Assembly: GCF_004343155.1 (NCBI RefSeq)
Contig: NZ_SMDC01000001.1
Span: 186,001-250,000 of the forward strand
DNA length: 64,000 bases
Source: Marichromatium gracile
GTDB lineage: Bacteria > Pseudomonadota > Gammaproteobacteria > Chromatiales > Chromatiaceae
Direction: 5' to 3'
Shown here: one piece after another, positions 1 through 13,051 of the stretch
Layout: each line of letters opens with the position of its first letter
How positions within the stretch are numbered: the first letter of the stretch is position 1
Program-made: the position numbers and the translations under genes
The notes under the pieces: generated by a model
Seen by the model: the letters and a program-made list of their open reading frames with translations, nothing else
Databases searched by the model: none
Told to the model about the DNA's origin: nothing

Positions 1-113
1 CGCCCCGCGGCGGTTGGGCGTTGTCGAGACCTTACAACCGACCCGAATCAAACAGGCGCCGCGACCGACCTTCGAGTCGGGGATCGGGCGCTGGAAGCTG
101 GGAGCTTGATCAA
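1..113. other. Leader upstream of atpG; no gene end visible
   Basis: No stop codon or recognisable ATP synthase alpha-subunit C-terminus can be read in these bases. An open frame runs from about position 21 into atpG, but its residues before the ATG at 114 do not resemble the gamma subunit. I take this as the atpA-atpG spacer, with atpA presumably just outside the window. Confidence 0.5.
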
Positions 114-983
114 ATGGCAGGCGCCAAAGAAATCCGCACCAAGATTGCGAGCATCAAGAGCACGCAGAAGATCACTTCCGCCATGGAGATGGTTGCAGCA
201 TCGAAGATGCGCAAGGCGCAGGATCGCATGTCTGCCTCCCGGCCCTACGCGGACAAGATGCTCCAGGTGATCCACCATCTGGCGCAAGCGACGCCCGAGT
301 ACCGTCATTCCTTCATGGCCACGGAACGCCCGCGCAAGCGCGTCGGTTATATCGTGGTTTCCTCCGATCGCGGCCTGTGCGGCGGCCTCAACAGCAATCT
401 GTTCCGCCGTCTGAGTGCCGAGATCAAGGAGCAGCAGGCCGCTGGCATCGAGCCGGTCTTCTGCGCCATCGGCAGCAAGGCGCTGGGGTTCTTCAAGCGC
501 TTCGGCGGCAAGGTGCTGGCGCAGGCGACCCATCTTGGTGACACCCCGCACATCGAGGATCTGATCGGCACCGTCAAGGTGATGCTCGACGCCTTCGAGG
601 CTGGCGAGATCGACGCGATCCATGTCGCCAGCAACGAGTTCGTCAACACCATGACGCAGCGCCCGGAGATCCGCCAGCTGGTGCCCATCGCCCCCGCCGA
701 GAAGCAGGAGGAGGCGTTGCCCTACCACTGGGACTATATCTACGAGCCGGATGCGCACACCGTCCTCGACGCCCTGCTCACCCGCTACATCGAGTCGCTG
801 GTCTATCAGAGCGTGGTCGAGAACGTCGCCTGCGAGCAGGCCGCGCGAATGGTCGCGATGAAGGCCGCCTCGGACAACGCCGGCAACCTGATCGACGAAC
901 TCCAGCTCGTCTACAACAAGGCGCGCCAGGCCGCTATCACCCAGGAAATCTCCGAGATCGTGAGCGGCGCCGCGGCGGTTTGA
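114..983 (+). CDS. atpG: F0F1 ATP synthase subunit gamma
   Basis: Gamma subunit, the central shaft that couples rotation of the Fo ring to catalysis in the alpha3beta3 head on the cytoplasmic side of the membrane. The N-terminal helix reads [17 protein letters not shown] and the C-terminal helix contains [13 protein letters not shown], both family hallmarks. At 289 residues it matches the usual bacterial length. The ATG at 114 was chosen over an open frame starting at 21 because homology begins there and GGGAGC lies just upstream. It is followed 87 bp later by atpD and forms the distal part of the atp operon. Confidence 0.97.
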   Translation: MAGAKEIRTKIASIKSTQKITSAMEMVAASKMRKAQDRMSASRPYADKMLQVIHHLAQATPEYRHSFMATERPRKRVGYIVVSSDRGLCGGLNSNLFRRLSAEIKEQQAAGIEPVFCAIGSKALGFFKRFGGKVLAQATHLGDTPHIEDLIGTVKVMLDAFEAGEIDAIHVASNEFVNTMTQRPEIRQLVPIAPAEKQEEALPYHWDYIYEPDAHTVLDALLTRYIESLVYQSVVENVACEQAARMVAMKAASDNAGNLIDELQLVYNKARQAAITQEISEIVSGAAAV

Positions 984-998
984 CCCACCGCCGGCTGA

Positions 999-2453
<1,455 letters not shown>

Positions 2454-2465
2454 CGGAGACCACCC

Positions 2466-2891
2466 ATGGCAATGACGATCCACGTCGATATCGTGAGCGC
2501 AGAGGGCGCCATCCACTCCGGGCAGGCGACCATGGTGTACGCCAGCGCGGAAGTGGGTGAGGTGGGCATCGCGCCCCGCCACACCGCCTTCATCAGCCGT
2601 CTCAAGCCCGGCGACGTCCGAGTGGAGAACGAGCAGGGCGAGCAGGAGCACTTCTACGTCTCCGGCGGCATGCTCGAGGTCCAGCCGAACGTGGTCACGG
2701 TCCTTGCCGACACCGCGGTCCGGGCCGCGAACCTCGACGAGGCGGCGGCCCAGGACGCCAAGCGTCGCGCCGAGGAGGCACTGGCCGGACAACAGGCCGG
2801 GTTCGAGTACGCCAAGGCCCAGGCCGAGCTGGCCGAGGCGATCGCCCAGCTGCGTGCGATCGAGAAGCTGCGCAAGACCAAGCGCGGCTGA
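2466..2891 (+). CDS. atpC: F0F1 ATP synthase subunit epsilon
   Basis: Epsilon subunit, which links gamma to the c-ring and restrains ATP hydrolysis. The N-terminal beta sandwich ([19 protein letters not shown], about residues 3-85) and a C-terminal helical hairpin rich in Ala/Glu/Lys fit the family. 141 residues is normal. GGAGA lies 6 nt before the ATG at 2466; a second in-frame ATG at 2472 is possible. It starts 12 bp after atpD and is followed by a strong intrinsic terminator, so it is the last gene of the operon. Confidence 0.96.
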   Translation: MAMTIHVDIVSAEGAIHSGQATMVYASAEVGEVGIAPRHTAFISRLKPGDVRVENEQGEQEHFYVSGGMLEVQPNVVTVLADTAVRAANLDEAAAQDAKRRAEEALAGQQAGFEYAKAQAELAEAIAQLRAIEKLRKTKRG

Positions 2892-2925
2892 TTCGCTCGC
2901 GCCACGTCCGGCGCGCTGCACGAGG

Positions 2926-2960
2926 AAAACGCCCCGTCCGCAAGGTCGGGGCGTTTTTTT
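2926..2960 (+). terminator. Intrinsic terminator of the atp operon
   Basis: A hairpin with arms AACGCCCCG and CGGGGCGTT and a 10-nt loop is followed directly by a run of seven T. It lies 35 bp after the atpC stop. Confidence 0.92.
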
Positions 2961-3210
2961 ATCGGCCAAGGGGCCTTATTCTCGCCAACGGTGCGCTTGA
3001 CGCTGACGAAACGCCCGGCGCATGCTCCCTGCGAGCCATATGGCGATGACACCCAAAGACGACGCGCACACAGCAGTGCTCGCGACACGTGCCCCAGACG
3101 GCTAGGATAGCCACCGAGCGCGATGCCCGTGACCGCTCCCGGCGGAGCATCCTCTCCAGGGATGATGGGCGTCTCTCCCTATCGACAACTCCAGCAAGGA
3201 TCACTCAGGC

Positions 3211-4581
3211 ATGAAGTTAGGCGTCGTGATACTGGCCGCCGGGCTCGGCAAGCGGATGCGTTCGAGACTCCCCAAGGTCCTCCATCCACTGGCCGGCAAG
3301 CCACTGCTCGCGCACGTCCTCGAGGCGGCGGAGACGATCGAGCCGACACGAATCGTGGTCGTTCACGGCCATGCCGGCGATCAGGTGCGTGCGGCCCTCG
3401 ATGGCCATTCCTGCACCTGGGTCGAGCAGACCGAGCAGCGCGGCACCGCGCACGCAGTGATGCAGGCGATGCCCGCACTCGCCGATCTCGACCGCGTGCT
3501 GGTGCTCTATGGCGATGTGCCGCTGATCTCGCCGGCCACCCTCGAGCGACTGATCGCCGCGGCCGACGGCAGCCCGCTGGCGCTGCTCACCGCCGAACTC
3601 CCCGACCCCACCGGCTATGGCCGAATCCTGCGCGATGCCGAGGGACGCATCGAGCGCATCGTCGAGGAGCGCGACGCCGACGAACAGCAGCGCCGCATCC
3701 GCGAGTCGAACACCGGCTTCCTGATCGCCGATCGCGCCCGTCTCGACGACTGGCTCTCGCGCATCGACGACGACAACGCCCAGGGCGAGTACTACCTCAC
3801 CGACGTCACCGCACTGGCCGCGGCCGACGGCGTGGACGTGGCCAGTGCCCGTCCCGACAGCCTCACCGAGGTCTCCGGGGTCAACGACCGCGTCCAGCTC
3901 GCCGCGCTCGAACGCGCCTGGCAGCGCCAGCAGGCCGAGCGACTGATGCGCGCCGGCGTCACCCTGCAGGACCCGGCGCGCTTCGACCTGCGCGGCCGGC
4001 TCACCGCCGCGAGCGACTGCACCATCGACGTCAATGTCGTCATCGAGGGTGAGGTCGAGATCGCCGCGGGGGTCCACATCGGCCCCAACTGCGTGCTGCG
4101 CGACTGCACCATCGGCGCCAACACCGAGATCCTCGCCAACTGCGTGATCGAGGGCGCCCGGGTCGGCGCCGACGCCCGCATCGGTCCCTTCGCGCGGCTG
4201 CGTCCGGGCAGCGAACTGGGCGATGCCACCCATGTCGGCAACTTCGTCGAGACCAAGAACACCCGCCTCGGCGCCGGCAGCAAGGCCAATCATCTGACCT
4301 ATCTGGGGGACGCCACCATCGGCGCCGGGGTCAACATCGGCGCCGGCACCATCACCTGCAATTACGACGGCGCCAACAAGTCGCGTACCGAGATCGGTGA
4401 CCGCGCCTTCATCGGCTCGAACAGCGCGCTGGTGGCGCCGGTGAGCATCGGCGAGGGGGCCACCATCGGCGCCGGATCGGTGATCACCCGTACCGCGCCG
4501 GCCGAGCAGCTCACCCTCTCGCGTGCCCGCCAGCACAGCGTCAACGGCTGGCAGCGCCCCCAGAAACAGCCGAAACCCTAA
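3211..4581 (+). CDS. glmU: Bifunctional UDP-GlcNAc pyrophosphorylase / GlcN-1-P acetyltransferase
   Basis: Catalyses the last two steps to UDP-GlcNAc: acetylation of glucosamine-1-phosphate and uridylyl transfer, supplying peptidoglycan and LPS. The N-terminal uridyltransferase domain has LAAGLGKRM (residues 8-16) and LPKVLHPL. From about residue 230 the protein is a left-handed beta helix of hexapeptide repeats such as [15 protein letters not shown]. 456 residues, as in E. coli. CAAGGA sits 10 nt before the ATG. The stop TAA abuts the glmS ribosome-binding site, so the two genes are co-transcribed. The 250 bp upstream, after the atp terminator, should hold its promoter but shows no clear consensus. 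Confidence 0.97.
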   Translation: MKLGVVILAAGLGKRMRSRLPKVLHPLAGKPLLAHVLEAAETIEPTRIVVVHGHAGDQVRAALDGHSCTWVEQTEQRGTAHAVMQAMPALADLDRVLVLYGDVPLISPATLERLIAAADGSPLALLTAELPDPTGYGRILRDAEGRIERIVEERDADEQQRRIRESNTGFLIADRARLDDWLSRIDDDNAQGEYYLTDVTALAAADGVDVASARPDSLTEVSGVNDRVQLAALERAWQRQQAERLMRAGVTLQDPARFDLRGRLTAASDCTIDVNVVIEGEVEIAAGVHIGPNCVLRDCTIGANTEILANCVIEGARVGADARIGPFARLRPGSELGDATHVGNFVETKNTRLGAGSKANHLTYLGDATIGAGVNIGAGTITCNYDGANKSRTEIGDRAFIGSNSALVAPVSIGEGATIGAGSVITRTAPAEQLTLSRARQHSVNGWQRPQKQPKP

Positions 4582-4594
4582 GGAGTTCCAGTCT

Positions 4595-6427
<1,833 letters not shown>

Positions 6428-6440
6428 ACATGTCCCCTTC

Positions 6441-6466
6441 GCCGCTGTGATCGAGTTGACAGCGGC
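6441..6466 (+). terminator. Hairpin after glmS
   Basis: Arms GCCGCTGT and ACAGCGGC (8 bp, 10-nt loop) lie 14 bp after the glmS stop. There is no T-run, so termination is only a guess. The right arm overlaps a TTGACA (6456-6461) that could be a -35 element of the next gene. Confidence 0.35.
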
Positions 6467-6631
6467 AAGATCACGTCGGCATATACTCTGCGTAAGAAGG
6501 AACAGACCCGGGAGGAGGGGACCGGGTCTGCAGGCCGCGAACTTGAGCCACAGCCGACCGCCTTATCGTCCCCGTCGCTCGGGCGCGCGCGACCGGACGC
6601 GCTGCGCCGTCCCTGCCTTCTGGAACCAACC

Positions 6632-8923
6632 ATGGCCGACAGATCCTCATCGAACGTCGTCCCGCTCGCCGGTCGCGGCCTCCCGCCAGAGGCCCCGGCA
6701 TCGGCCGATCCAGCCACCCTGCTCGCGGCCTGTCGCGACCGCCTCGCGCACGGTCTCGCCACCGTCTTCGCCCAGCATCTCGACAGCGCCAACGACGACT
6801 TCCTCGGCATGGCCGATCGCGCCACCAGCCTCGAGCAGCAACAACTCTATTTCGCCGCCATGGACTTCCTCACCGGCCATGGCCAGCTGCTGCTGCAACA
6901 GTTCCGCAGCACCTATGTCGCGCAGTTCGAAGCGGCGGTCGCGGCCCTGCGCGGCACCACCGTGGAAGGCGGGCGCGCGAGCCAGGAGCCGCGCGAGCTG
7001 AGCCTGATCGACACCGACGACTTCGAGCGCGACCTGGCAATCGCCAAGCTCTCGGCCCGCGCCGCGTGCAACTGCGCGCAGCAGCTCACCGCGCTCGATC
7101 GACGCTTTGCCGCACTGCTGCAACTCTCGCGTATCGCTCAGGACGACAACCCGCTGCATCCGCGCGCGCTCTTCACCACGATGCTCGACGCGCTCGGCGC
7201 ACTCGACGTCGGCGAACAGCTCGGACTGATCCTGCTGCAGGAGTTCGAGCGCCAGACCTCGGCCGAGCTGCCGGGCATCTATGCCGACCTCAACCGCTTT
7301 CTCGCCGAGGCCGGCATCCTCCCCAACATCCCGCTCGCCGGCCCCCAGCGCGCACTACGCAGCCAACCACTCGACGCCGCTGACGCTCACCCACCGCTCG
7401 ATGAGCACCGGCAGACGGCCGCATCGGCGCCGCACCAGGGCGAGCACGGCAACAGCGACGTCTTCGAACAGCTCGCCCAGGCGCTGCAGGCAGCCGCCAC
7501 CCAGCGCCCAGCGGCCACCGGCCAGTTCCACCAGGGCATGCCACCGACGCCCCGGGCGGCACCATCACAACCGCGCCAGCAGACGCTCGACATCGCCGAG
7601 CTGATCCAGGCCCTCACCGGGCTGCAACGCGGCGGCGGCGACGTCCGTCAGCTGCCGGGACTCGGCGCATCCCCCATCGACCCGGCGCAGAACGACGCAC
7701 TGCAACGAATCCGCGCCACCCCAATGGCCGACTGGTCGCACCCGGTCGACGCGCTCACCATCGACATCGTCTCGATGCTGTTCGACGCCATGTTCAAGGA
7801 CCCCGAACTCTCGGCGGCGATCCGCGCCGAGCTGGCCAAGCTGCAGATCCCGGTGCTCAAGGTCGCGCTGATCGACAAGCACTTCTTCTCCGAGCGACGC
7901 CACCCCGCACGCCGACTGCTCGATCTCATCGCCAGCTCCGGCCTCGGCCGCAGCGAGGAGGACGAACCGCGTCTGATCGAGCGGATCCGTGCCATCGTCG
8001 ATGGCGTGGTCGATGGCTTCGATGACGACGTCGAGGTCTTCGCCCGCCAGCTCCAGGCGTTCGAGCAATTCCTCGACGAGGAAGAGACGCGGGCCCGTGG
8101 CAAGGCGAGCAAGGTGCTCGGCGAGCTGGCCCGACGCGATCGGCGCGAGGTCGCCGAGCGACGTGTCGAGGCCGTCATCACCGAGCACGCCCACCCGGAG
8201 GCCCCGGCACTGATCAGCGGCTTCGTCGGCGAGCATTGGCGACAGGTGTTGGTCGACGTGTTCATCGACACCGGCGAGGACGGCGAGGACTGGCGGGAAG
8301 CGGTGCAGCTGATGGACGACCTGCTGTGGTCGGTCGAGCCCAAGCTCACCCAGGAGGAGCGCGACCGTCTGCTCACCCTGCTCCCGGACCTCATCACCCG
8401 GCTGCGCAAGGGGCTCGAGCGTATCGACCAGGAGACCTCCTGGGACAGCTTCTTCGGTCAGCTGATCCGGCTGCACATGGCGGCCCTGCATCGCGAGGGC
8501 GTGAACGACTCGCCGCCAGCGCAGGACAACGTCGAGGACACGACCACCGCCCCGGCATCGGCATCGGCATCGGCATCGGCATCGGCATCGGCATCGGCAT
8601 CGGCATCGGCATCGGCATCCGATGATGCCGACGACGCAGAGACCGATCACCATCTGCGTCTCGCGCGCGCCCTCGAGGTCGGCGCCTGGGTCGAGTTCAA
8701 GAGCGTGCGCGGGACCCGCAAGACGCTGCGACTGAGTTGGGTCAGTGAGTATCGTGGCGTCTATCTGTTCACCAACCGTCAGGGTGACAACGCCCTCACG
8801 CTCGCCACCACCAGCCTCGCCAATCATCTGCGCCAGGGCAGCGCCCGACTGCTCAGCCAGGACCCGCTCACCGAGCGTGCGGTCAGTCAGGTCCTGGAGC
8901 GCCGTACCGACCCCGAAACCTGA
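6632..8923 (+). CDS. DUF1631 family protein
   Basis: Large cytoplasmic protein of unknown function, 763 residues, with the DUF1631 pattern: an N-terminal helical part (DRLAHGLATVFAQHL), a long acidic helical middle (LKVALIDKHFFSERRHPARRLLD) and a small C-terminal beta domain (WVEFKSVRGTRKTLRLSWVS, about residues 686-750) that resembles a PilZ-like fold. No catalytic motif is evident. Residues about 642-663 are a pure Ala-Ser repeat encoded by an 11-copy hexamer, just before the C-terminal domain; it probably acts as a variable linker. Third-position G/C bias matches neighbours. It stands alone between glmS and a convergent glycan operon. Confidence 0.85.
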   Translation: MADRSSSNVVPLAGRGLPPEAPASADPATLLAACRDRLAHGLATVFAQHLDSANDDFLGMADRATSLEQQQLYFAAMDFLTGHGQLLLQQFRSTYVAQFEAAVAALRGTTVEGGRASQEPRELSLIDTDDFERDLAIAKLSARAACNCAQQLTALDRRFAALLQLSRIAQDDNPLHPRALFTTMLDALGALDVGEQLGLILLQEFERQTSAELPGIYADLNRFLAEAGILPNIPLAGPQRALRSQPLDAADAHPPLDEHRQTAASAPHQGEHGNSDVFEQLAQALQAAATQRPAATGQFHQGMPPTPRAAPSQPRQQTLDIAELIQALTGLQRGGGDVRQLPGLGASPIDPAQNDALQRIRATPMADWSHPVDALTIDIVSMLFDAMFKDPELSAAIRAELAKLQIPVLKVALIDKHFFSERRHPARRLLDLIASSGLGRSEEDEPRLIERIRAIVDGVVDGFDDDVEVFARQLQAFEQFLDEEETRARGKASKVLGELARRDRREVAERRVEAVITEHAHPEAPALISGFVGEHWRQVLVDVFIDTGEDGEDWREAVQLMDDLLWSVEPKLTQEERDRLLTLLPDLITRLRKGLERIDQETSWDSFFGQLIRLHMAALHREGVNDSPPAQDNVEDTTTAPASASASASASASASASASASASDDADDAETDHHLRLARALEVGAWVEFKSVRGTRKTLRLSWVSEYRGVYLFTNRQGDNALTLATTSLANHLRQGSARLLSQDPLTERAVSQVLERRTDPET
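8554..8619 (+). repeat. GGCATC hexanucleotide microsatellite (11 copies) inside the DUF1631 gene
   Basis: Eleven uninterrupted copies of GGCATC, read in frame as alternating Ala and Ser codons (GCA TCG). Because the unit is 6 bp, slippage would lengthen or shorten the linker without shifting frame. Confidence 0.97.
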
Positions 8924-8936
8924 CCCGGACCACGAC

Positions 8937-8964
8937 GCCGTCGTCGCGCCTCACCGACGACGGC
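8937..8964. terminator. Hairpin between convergent genes
   Basis: Perfect 9-bp arms GCCGTCGTC and GACGACGGC with a 10-nt loop lie in the 71-bp gap between the convergent DUF1631 and epimerase genes. No T-run on either strand; possibly a bidirectional, factor-assisted terminator. Confidence 0.45.
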
Positions 8965-8994
8965 ACGGCCGCCGCTACCGCCAGTCGCACCCGA

Positions 8995-10062
8995 TCAGAC
9001 GACCGACGAGTCGGGGGGGCGAGGCCCCTCCCGATCCCCGCCCCGAACCATCCGCACCAACCCCTCGATCTCCTCATCGAGCCGGAGCCGGGCACGGAAT
9101 CCCAGCTCGCGCTCGAGCGTGGCCGAGGAGAACCAGGCATCGCCGACGAGCTTGTCGAGCCCTTCCAGGGTCAGGGGCATGCGCCGACCGAGCAGACGCT
9201 CGCCGAGCGTGCCGACCCCGGCGGCGGCGCGCAGCGCCCACAGCGGCACCGTCCAGCGCGGCACCGGACGGTCGAGCGCGCGACAGATGCGCTCGTAGAT
9301 CCAGCGCGTGGAATAGGCACCGCCATCGGTCACGCAATAGGTGCGCCCGGCGCTCGCCGGGTGGGCGACGGCGAGCAGCACCGCAGCCACCGCATCCTCG
9401 ACGTGCACCGCCGAGCGGTGGTTGTCGATCCGTGGCCAGGGCGGGAAGCGATGGGCGGCGACGGCGGCGATCATCCGCGCCAGATTGCCCTCCCCCGCCA
9501 ACCCGTAGACCATCGGCAGGCGCAACACGCAGCCGGGGATGCCGAGCGCCGCGGCGCTCGCCAGCAACTCGCCCTCGGCGACCAGCTTGGCGCGACCATA
9601 GCCGGTCTCGGGCGCGGGTTCGACCTCGTCGGGGCCGGCCGGATGGCCGCGCGCCCCGGTCGCATCCCCCATCGCCTTGACCGTGCTGAGATAGAGCATC
9701 CGCCGCAGCGACCCGGCGCTGCGCGCCTCGGCCATCAGTGCGCGCGTGCCCTCGGCGGTCACCGTCCAGTGTCCCGGGGCCTCGTAGATGTCGGGCTCGT
9801 CGGCCGCCGGGGCATAGCTGGCGAGATGGATCAGGGTCTCGACCCCGGCACAGACCCCGGCGAGGGTCTCGGGACGGGCGAGATCGGCGCGACGCGTCTC
9901 CACCCCCCGCCCCGGCCACAGCCGCTCGACCACCGCCGGTGCGCGGCTGACCACCGCCACCCGCTGACCGTGCGCGAGCAGCGCCTCGACCAGCACCCGA
10001 CCGACTCGGCCGGTAGCGCCGGTGACCAGCACCAGTCCGAGTGCATCCGCGCGCAGACTCAT
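8995..10062 (-). CDS. NAD-dependent epimerase/dehydratase family protein
   Basis: Extended short-chain dehydrogenase acting on a nucleotide-sugar or similar substrate. The Rossmann motif GATGRVGRVL is near the N-terminus, followed by LIHLASYAP and the catalytic-type pair Y and K in TGYGRAKLVAE. About 355 residues. The ATG at 10062 overlaps the stop of the upstream glycosyltransferase as ATGA, which fixes the start over a longer open frame beginning at 10086. Its place at the end of a glycosyltransferase chain suggests sugar-precursor or glycolipid modification; the exact substrate cannot be read. Confidence 0.88.
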   Translation of the reverse strand: MSLRADALGLVLVTGATGRVGRVLVEALLAHGQRVAVVSRAPAVVERLWPGRGVETRRADLARPETLAGVCAGVETLIHLASYAPAADEPDIYEAPGHWTVTAEGTRALMAEARSAGSLRRMLYLSTVKAMGDATGARGHPAGPDEVEPAPETGYGRAKLVAEGELLASAAALGIPGCVLRLPMVYGLAGEGNLARMIAAVAAHRFPPWPRIDNHRSAVHVEDAVAAVLLAVAHPASAGRTYCVTDGGAYSTRWIYERICRALDRPVPRWTVPLWALRAAAGVGTLGERLLGRRMPLTLEGLDKLVGDAWFSSATLERELGFRARLRLDEEIEGLVRMVRGGDREGPRPPDSSVV

Positions 10063-10934
10063 GTCGCCCGCCCCCGTCGCAGCCACTGACGCGCGACCAG
10101 CAGCCCCAGGTGCAGACGGATACCGAGGATCACCAGCCAGCTGAACGGACGCGGATAGCGCCGGTACTGGAACTTGCGATAGAAGCGCTCCATGCCGCGA
10201 TGCTTGTGGCGCTCGACGGCCAGCGGATCACCACCGCTGCAGGCGCCCTTGTGATGCACCACCTCGACCCCGGGCACCAGCAGCACCCGCCAGCCGGCCT
10301 CAGCAAAGCGCACGAACCAGTCGAGGTCCTCGCAGTGCAGGAAATAACCCTCGTCGAGCGGGCCGACCTGCTCGAGCGCGGCGCGGCGCACGAACATGAA
10401 CGAGCCCGAGGTCGCCTCGACCGTCACCGGCTCGCGCGGCGGCGGCAGATGACGCTGATCGAGTCCGGCGCCACCGAGCCGCTCCAGTCCGAGCAGACGG
10501 CGCAGCGCGATCCAGGGATCGGGGATGGCGCGCCGACAGGCGACCTGCTCGGCGCCGTCCGGATCGCGCACCATGCACCCGGCGATCCCCGCCTCGGGAT
10601 GGGCCTCGAGCGCCTCGACCATACGCCCGAGGGTATCGGGGGCGACGATGCAGTCGGGGTTGAGGAACAGCAGCCAGGGCGCGCCGGCCAGCGGCAGCGC
10701 GCGGTTGTTGCCCGCAGCGAAGCCGAGGTTGGCGCCGTTCTCGACGATCCGCAGCCGCGCATCGGCACCGACCCGCGCGCGCAACCGGGTGAGGCTGTCG
10801 TCGACCGAGCCGTTGTCGCTGACGATCACCTCGACGGCGAGCGTCGAGCCGAGCACCGCCGTCACGCACTCGGCGAGCAACGCTCCAGCGTTGTAGTTGA
10901 CGACGATGACGCTGACCAGCGGCGTGGCGCTCAT
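10059..10934 (-). CDS. Glycosyltransferase family 2 protein
   Basis: GT-A fold transferase, probably adding a rhamnose-like or other sugar to a surface polysaccharide. It starts VSVIVVNYNAG, has VIVSDNGSVDDS for nucleotide binding, LFLNPDC in the DXD position and FLHCEDLDWFVR as the ED-type catalytic region. 291 residues. The C-terminus is basic with a possible amphipathic membrane-associated helix. ATGA overlaps join it to the genes on both sides, so the three glycan genes are translationally coupled. Confidence 0.9.
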   Translation of the reverse strand: MSATPLVSVIVVNYNAGALLAECVTAVLGSTLAVEVIVSDNGSVDDSLTRLRARVGADARLRIVENGANLGFAAGNNRALPLAGAPWLLFLNPDCIVAPDTLGRMVEALEAHPEAGIAGCMVRDPDGAEQVACRRAIPDPWIALRRLLGLERLGGAGLDQRHLPPPREPVTVEATSGSFMFVRRAALEQVGPLDEGYFLHCEDLDWFVRFAEAGWRVLLVPGVEVVHHKGACSGGDPLAVERHKHRGMERFYRKFQYRRYPRPFSWLVILGIRLHLGLLVARQWLRRGRAT

Positions 10935-13051
10935 CGGCTCACCTCCTCGTCGAGCGCGACCCGCACCGCGCGCTCGGCGGCGGCGAAACCGAAGTGGCGC
11001 TCCATCACCGCCAGCCCGCCGTCGGAAAGGCGCTGCCAGAGCGCGTCGTCGACACAGACCCGGGCGATGGCGTCAGCCAGCGCGCGGGCGTCCTCGCCGA
11101 GCAGCACCGACTCGCCGTCGACCAGATGCATGCCCTCGGCGGCCACCGCGGTGGCCACCACCGGCAGCCCGTGGGCGAGGCTCTGATTGATCTTGCCCTT
11201 GACCCCGGCGCCGTAGCGCAGCGGCGCCACCGACGCCCGCGAGCTGGCGAACAGTGGCGCGACATCGGGGACATAGCCGAGGATCTCGATGTCCGGCGCG
11301 GCGAGTGCGCGCACCTCCGGCGGCGGCTCGGCGCCGACCACCCGCAGCACCACCCCGGGCAGGCGCTCGCGCAGCAGCGGCATCAGCTCGCGACCGAGGA
11401 AGAGCACCGCATCGGTGTTCGGCGGATGGGCGAAGGCGCCGATGAACAGCAGACCGTGACGCTCGGCGGCGGGACGCGCCGAGCCGAAGAGACGATGGAT
11501 GTTGGAGACCAGATGCACCTCGACATCGGGCGCCTCGGTGGCAAGCAGCGCGCGCTCGGCCTCGCTCACCACCCAGGTCTGGTCGGCGCGGCGCATCAGC
11601 GCCAGCTCCTGATCGCGACGCCGCGCGGCGATCCGGCGGGTGGCCGCGTCGCCGCGCAACTCGGCGAGCCGACGCTCGCGCAGGAAGTGCAGATCGACGG
11701 TGTCGAAGACGATCCGCGCCCGCGCGCAGTGACGCCGCGCGGCCTCCATCAGCGCCGCGGCGGCATCGGCGCGGCTGAGCACCACCAGATCGTAGCGCGC
11801 GCCTTGGGTGGCCAGATGACGCGCGACCGAGGGCACGTGCGGACGATAGAGCACCTCCACCCCGCGCTGCTGGAGCGCGCCGACATAGGGCTCGGGCGCC
11901 TCCAGGTTGGCCGCGGCAAAGGTCACCTGATAGCCGAGCCCGCGCAGGATGGCGAACAGGTTGACCATGCGCAGCGAGCCCGACTCGCGGTCCGGCGTCA
12001 CCATGTAGTTGTCGACCACCAGGGCACGGCGCGCCAGGGCGCGGTCCTTGACCCGGTCGAGCGCCGCGTCGCGCGCGCCGAACCCGGCGAGCGTCTCGCC
12101 CCAGCGCGCGCGGAAGGTCTCGGCGTGGATGCGCTGATAGCGCTTGAGCCCGGTGCTCGCCTCGGGGTCGCGCCCGGCGCTCACCCCCTCGAAGTGCACC
12201 ACCCAGGCCGCCGGCTGGTAGTAGACCCGGAGCCCGGCGGCGCGCACCCGCATCGCCAGATCGGTGTCCTCGTAATAGGCCGGGGCGAAGGTGCGGTCGA
12301 AACCGTCGAGACGCTCGAACAGCGCGCGCGGGATCGCCAGCGCCGCGCCCGAGCAGTAGTCGACGGGGCGCACATAGCCGTACTCGGGACGATGCGGATC
12401 GTCGAGATGACCATGGTTCCACGCCGAGCCGTCGGCGAAGAGGATGCCGCCGGCCTCCTGCTGACGACCGTCGGGATAGACCAGCCGGGCACCGACCATG
12501 CCCGCGTCCGGATAGTCATCGAAGGTCGCCAGCAGGGCGTCGAGCCAGCCCGACTGCACCTGGGTGTCGTTGTTGAGGAACACCAGCAGCTCGCCGCGCG
12601 CGGCCTCGGCGCCACGGTTGCAGGTACCGACGAAACCGAGGTTCTCGGGGTTGCGGATCAGCCGCACCCCGGGATAGGCGGCGAGCCGCGCGGCGCTGTC
12701 GTCGGGCGAGCAATCGTCGACCACCACCACCTCGAAGCGCGCCGTGTCGCCGCAGCGCGCGAGCGCGGCCAGACAATGATGGGTGTAGCCGAACTGACCG
12801 TGGATCGGGATCACCACCGACACCCGTGGGTGCTCGGGCGCGGGCAGCGCGATCGGCTCGAAGGGTTCGTCGAAGGCGAGCAGGACGGGTGGATCGGGGA
12901 TGCGCAGCGGCGTGGTGCCCAGCCGCCGCGCGAGCTTGCGCGCGAGCACCCGGGGGCCTTCGGTACGCAGCACGTGCAGCGCGCGCGGACCGTAGCGACG
13001 AACCAGATCGAGCAGGCGGATAAGCCCCTGCGGCATCGCCATGGTCGCCAT
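10931..13051 (-). CDS. Two-domain glycosyltransferase (GT2 + GT4-type)
   Basis: A fusion of two transferase modules, about 706 residues. The N-terminal GT2 domain (about 75-330) has VSVVIPIHGQFGYT, VVVDDCSPDDS, FLNNDTQ and YYEDTDLAMR. The C-terminal part (about 360-700) is a GT-B type domain with LLFIGAFAHPPN, IEILGYVPDV and APLRYGAGVKGKINQSLAHG, typical of GT4-like enzymes that recognise a nucleotide-sugar. It probably adds two successive sugars to a surface glycan. The ATG at 13051 overlaps the upstream stop (TGATG); a GTG at 13054 is an alternative. Confidence 0.88.
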   Translation of the reverse strand: MATMAMPQGLIRLLDLVRRYGPRALHVLRTEGPRVLARKLARRLGTTPLRIPDPPVLLAFDEPFEPIALPAPEHPRVSVVIPIHGQFGYTHHCLAALARCGDTARFEVVVVDDCSPDDSAARLAAYPGVRLIRNPENLGFVGTCNRGAEAARGELLVFLNNDTQVQSGWLDALLATFDDYPDAGMVGARLVYPDGRQQEAGGILFADGSAWNHGHLDDPHRPEYGYVRPVDYCSGAALAIPRALFERLDGFDRTFAPAYYEDTDLAMRVRAAGLRVYYQPAAWVVHFEGVSAGRDPEASTGLKRYQRIHAETFRARWGETLAGFGARDAALDRVKDRALARRALVVDNYMVTPDRESGSLRMVNLFAILRGLGYQVTFAAANLEAPEPYVGALQQRGVEVLYRPHVPSVARHLATQGARYDLVVLSRADAAAALMEAARRHCARARIVFDTVDLHFLRERRLAELRGDAATRRIAARRRDQELALMRRADQTWVVSEAERALLATEAPDVEVHLVSNIHRLFGSARPAAERHGLLFIGAFAHPPNTDAVLFLGRELMPLLRERLPGVVLRVVGAEPPPEVRALAAPDIEILGYVPDVAPLFASSRASVAPLRYGAGVKGKINQSLAHGLPVVATAVAAEGMHLVDGESVLLGEDARALADAIARVCVDDALWQRLSDGGLAVMERHFGFAAAERAVRVALDEEVSR

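Noticed and set aside
4582-4594. glmS ribozyme
   Set aside because: The glmU-glmS gap is only 13 bp, too short for the ribozyme, which is typical of Gram-positive bacteria.
6456-6487. Sigma-70 promoter for the DUF1631 gene (TTGACA, TATACT)
   Set aside because: Both elements are good but are 20 bp apart, beyond the usual 16-18; could still be weakly active.
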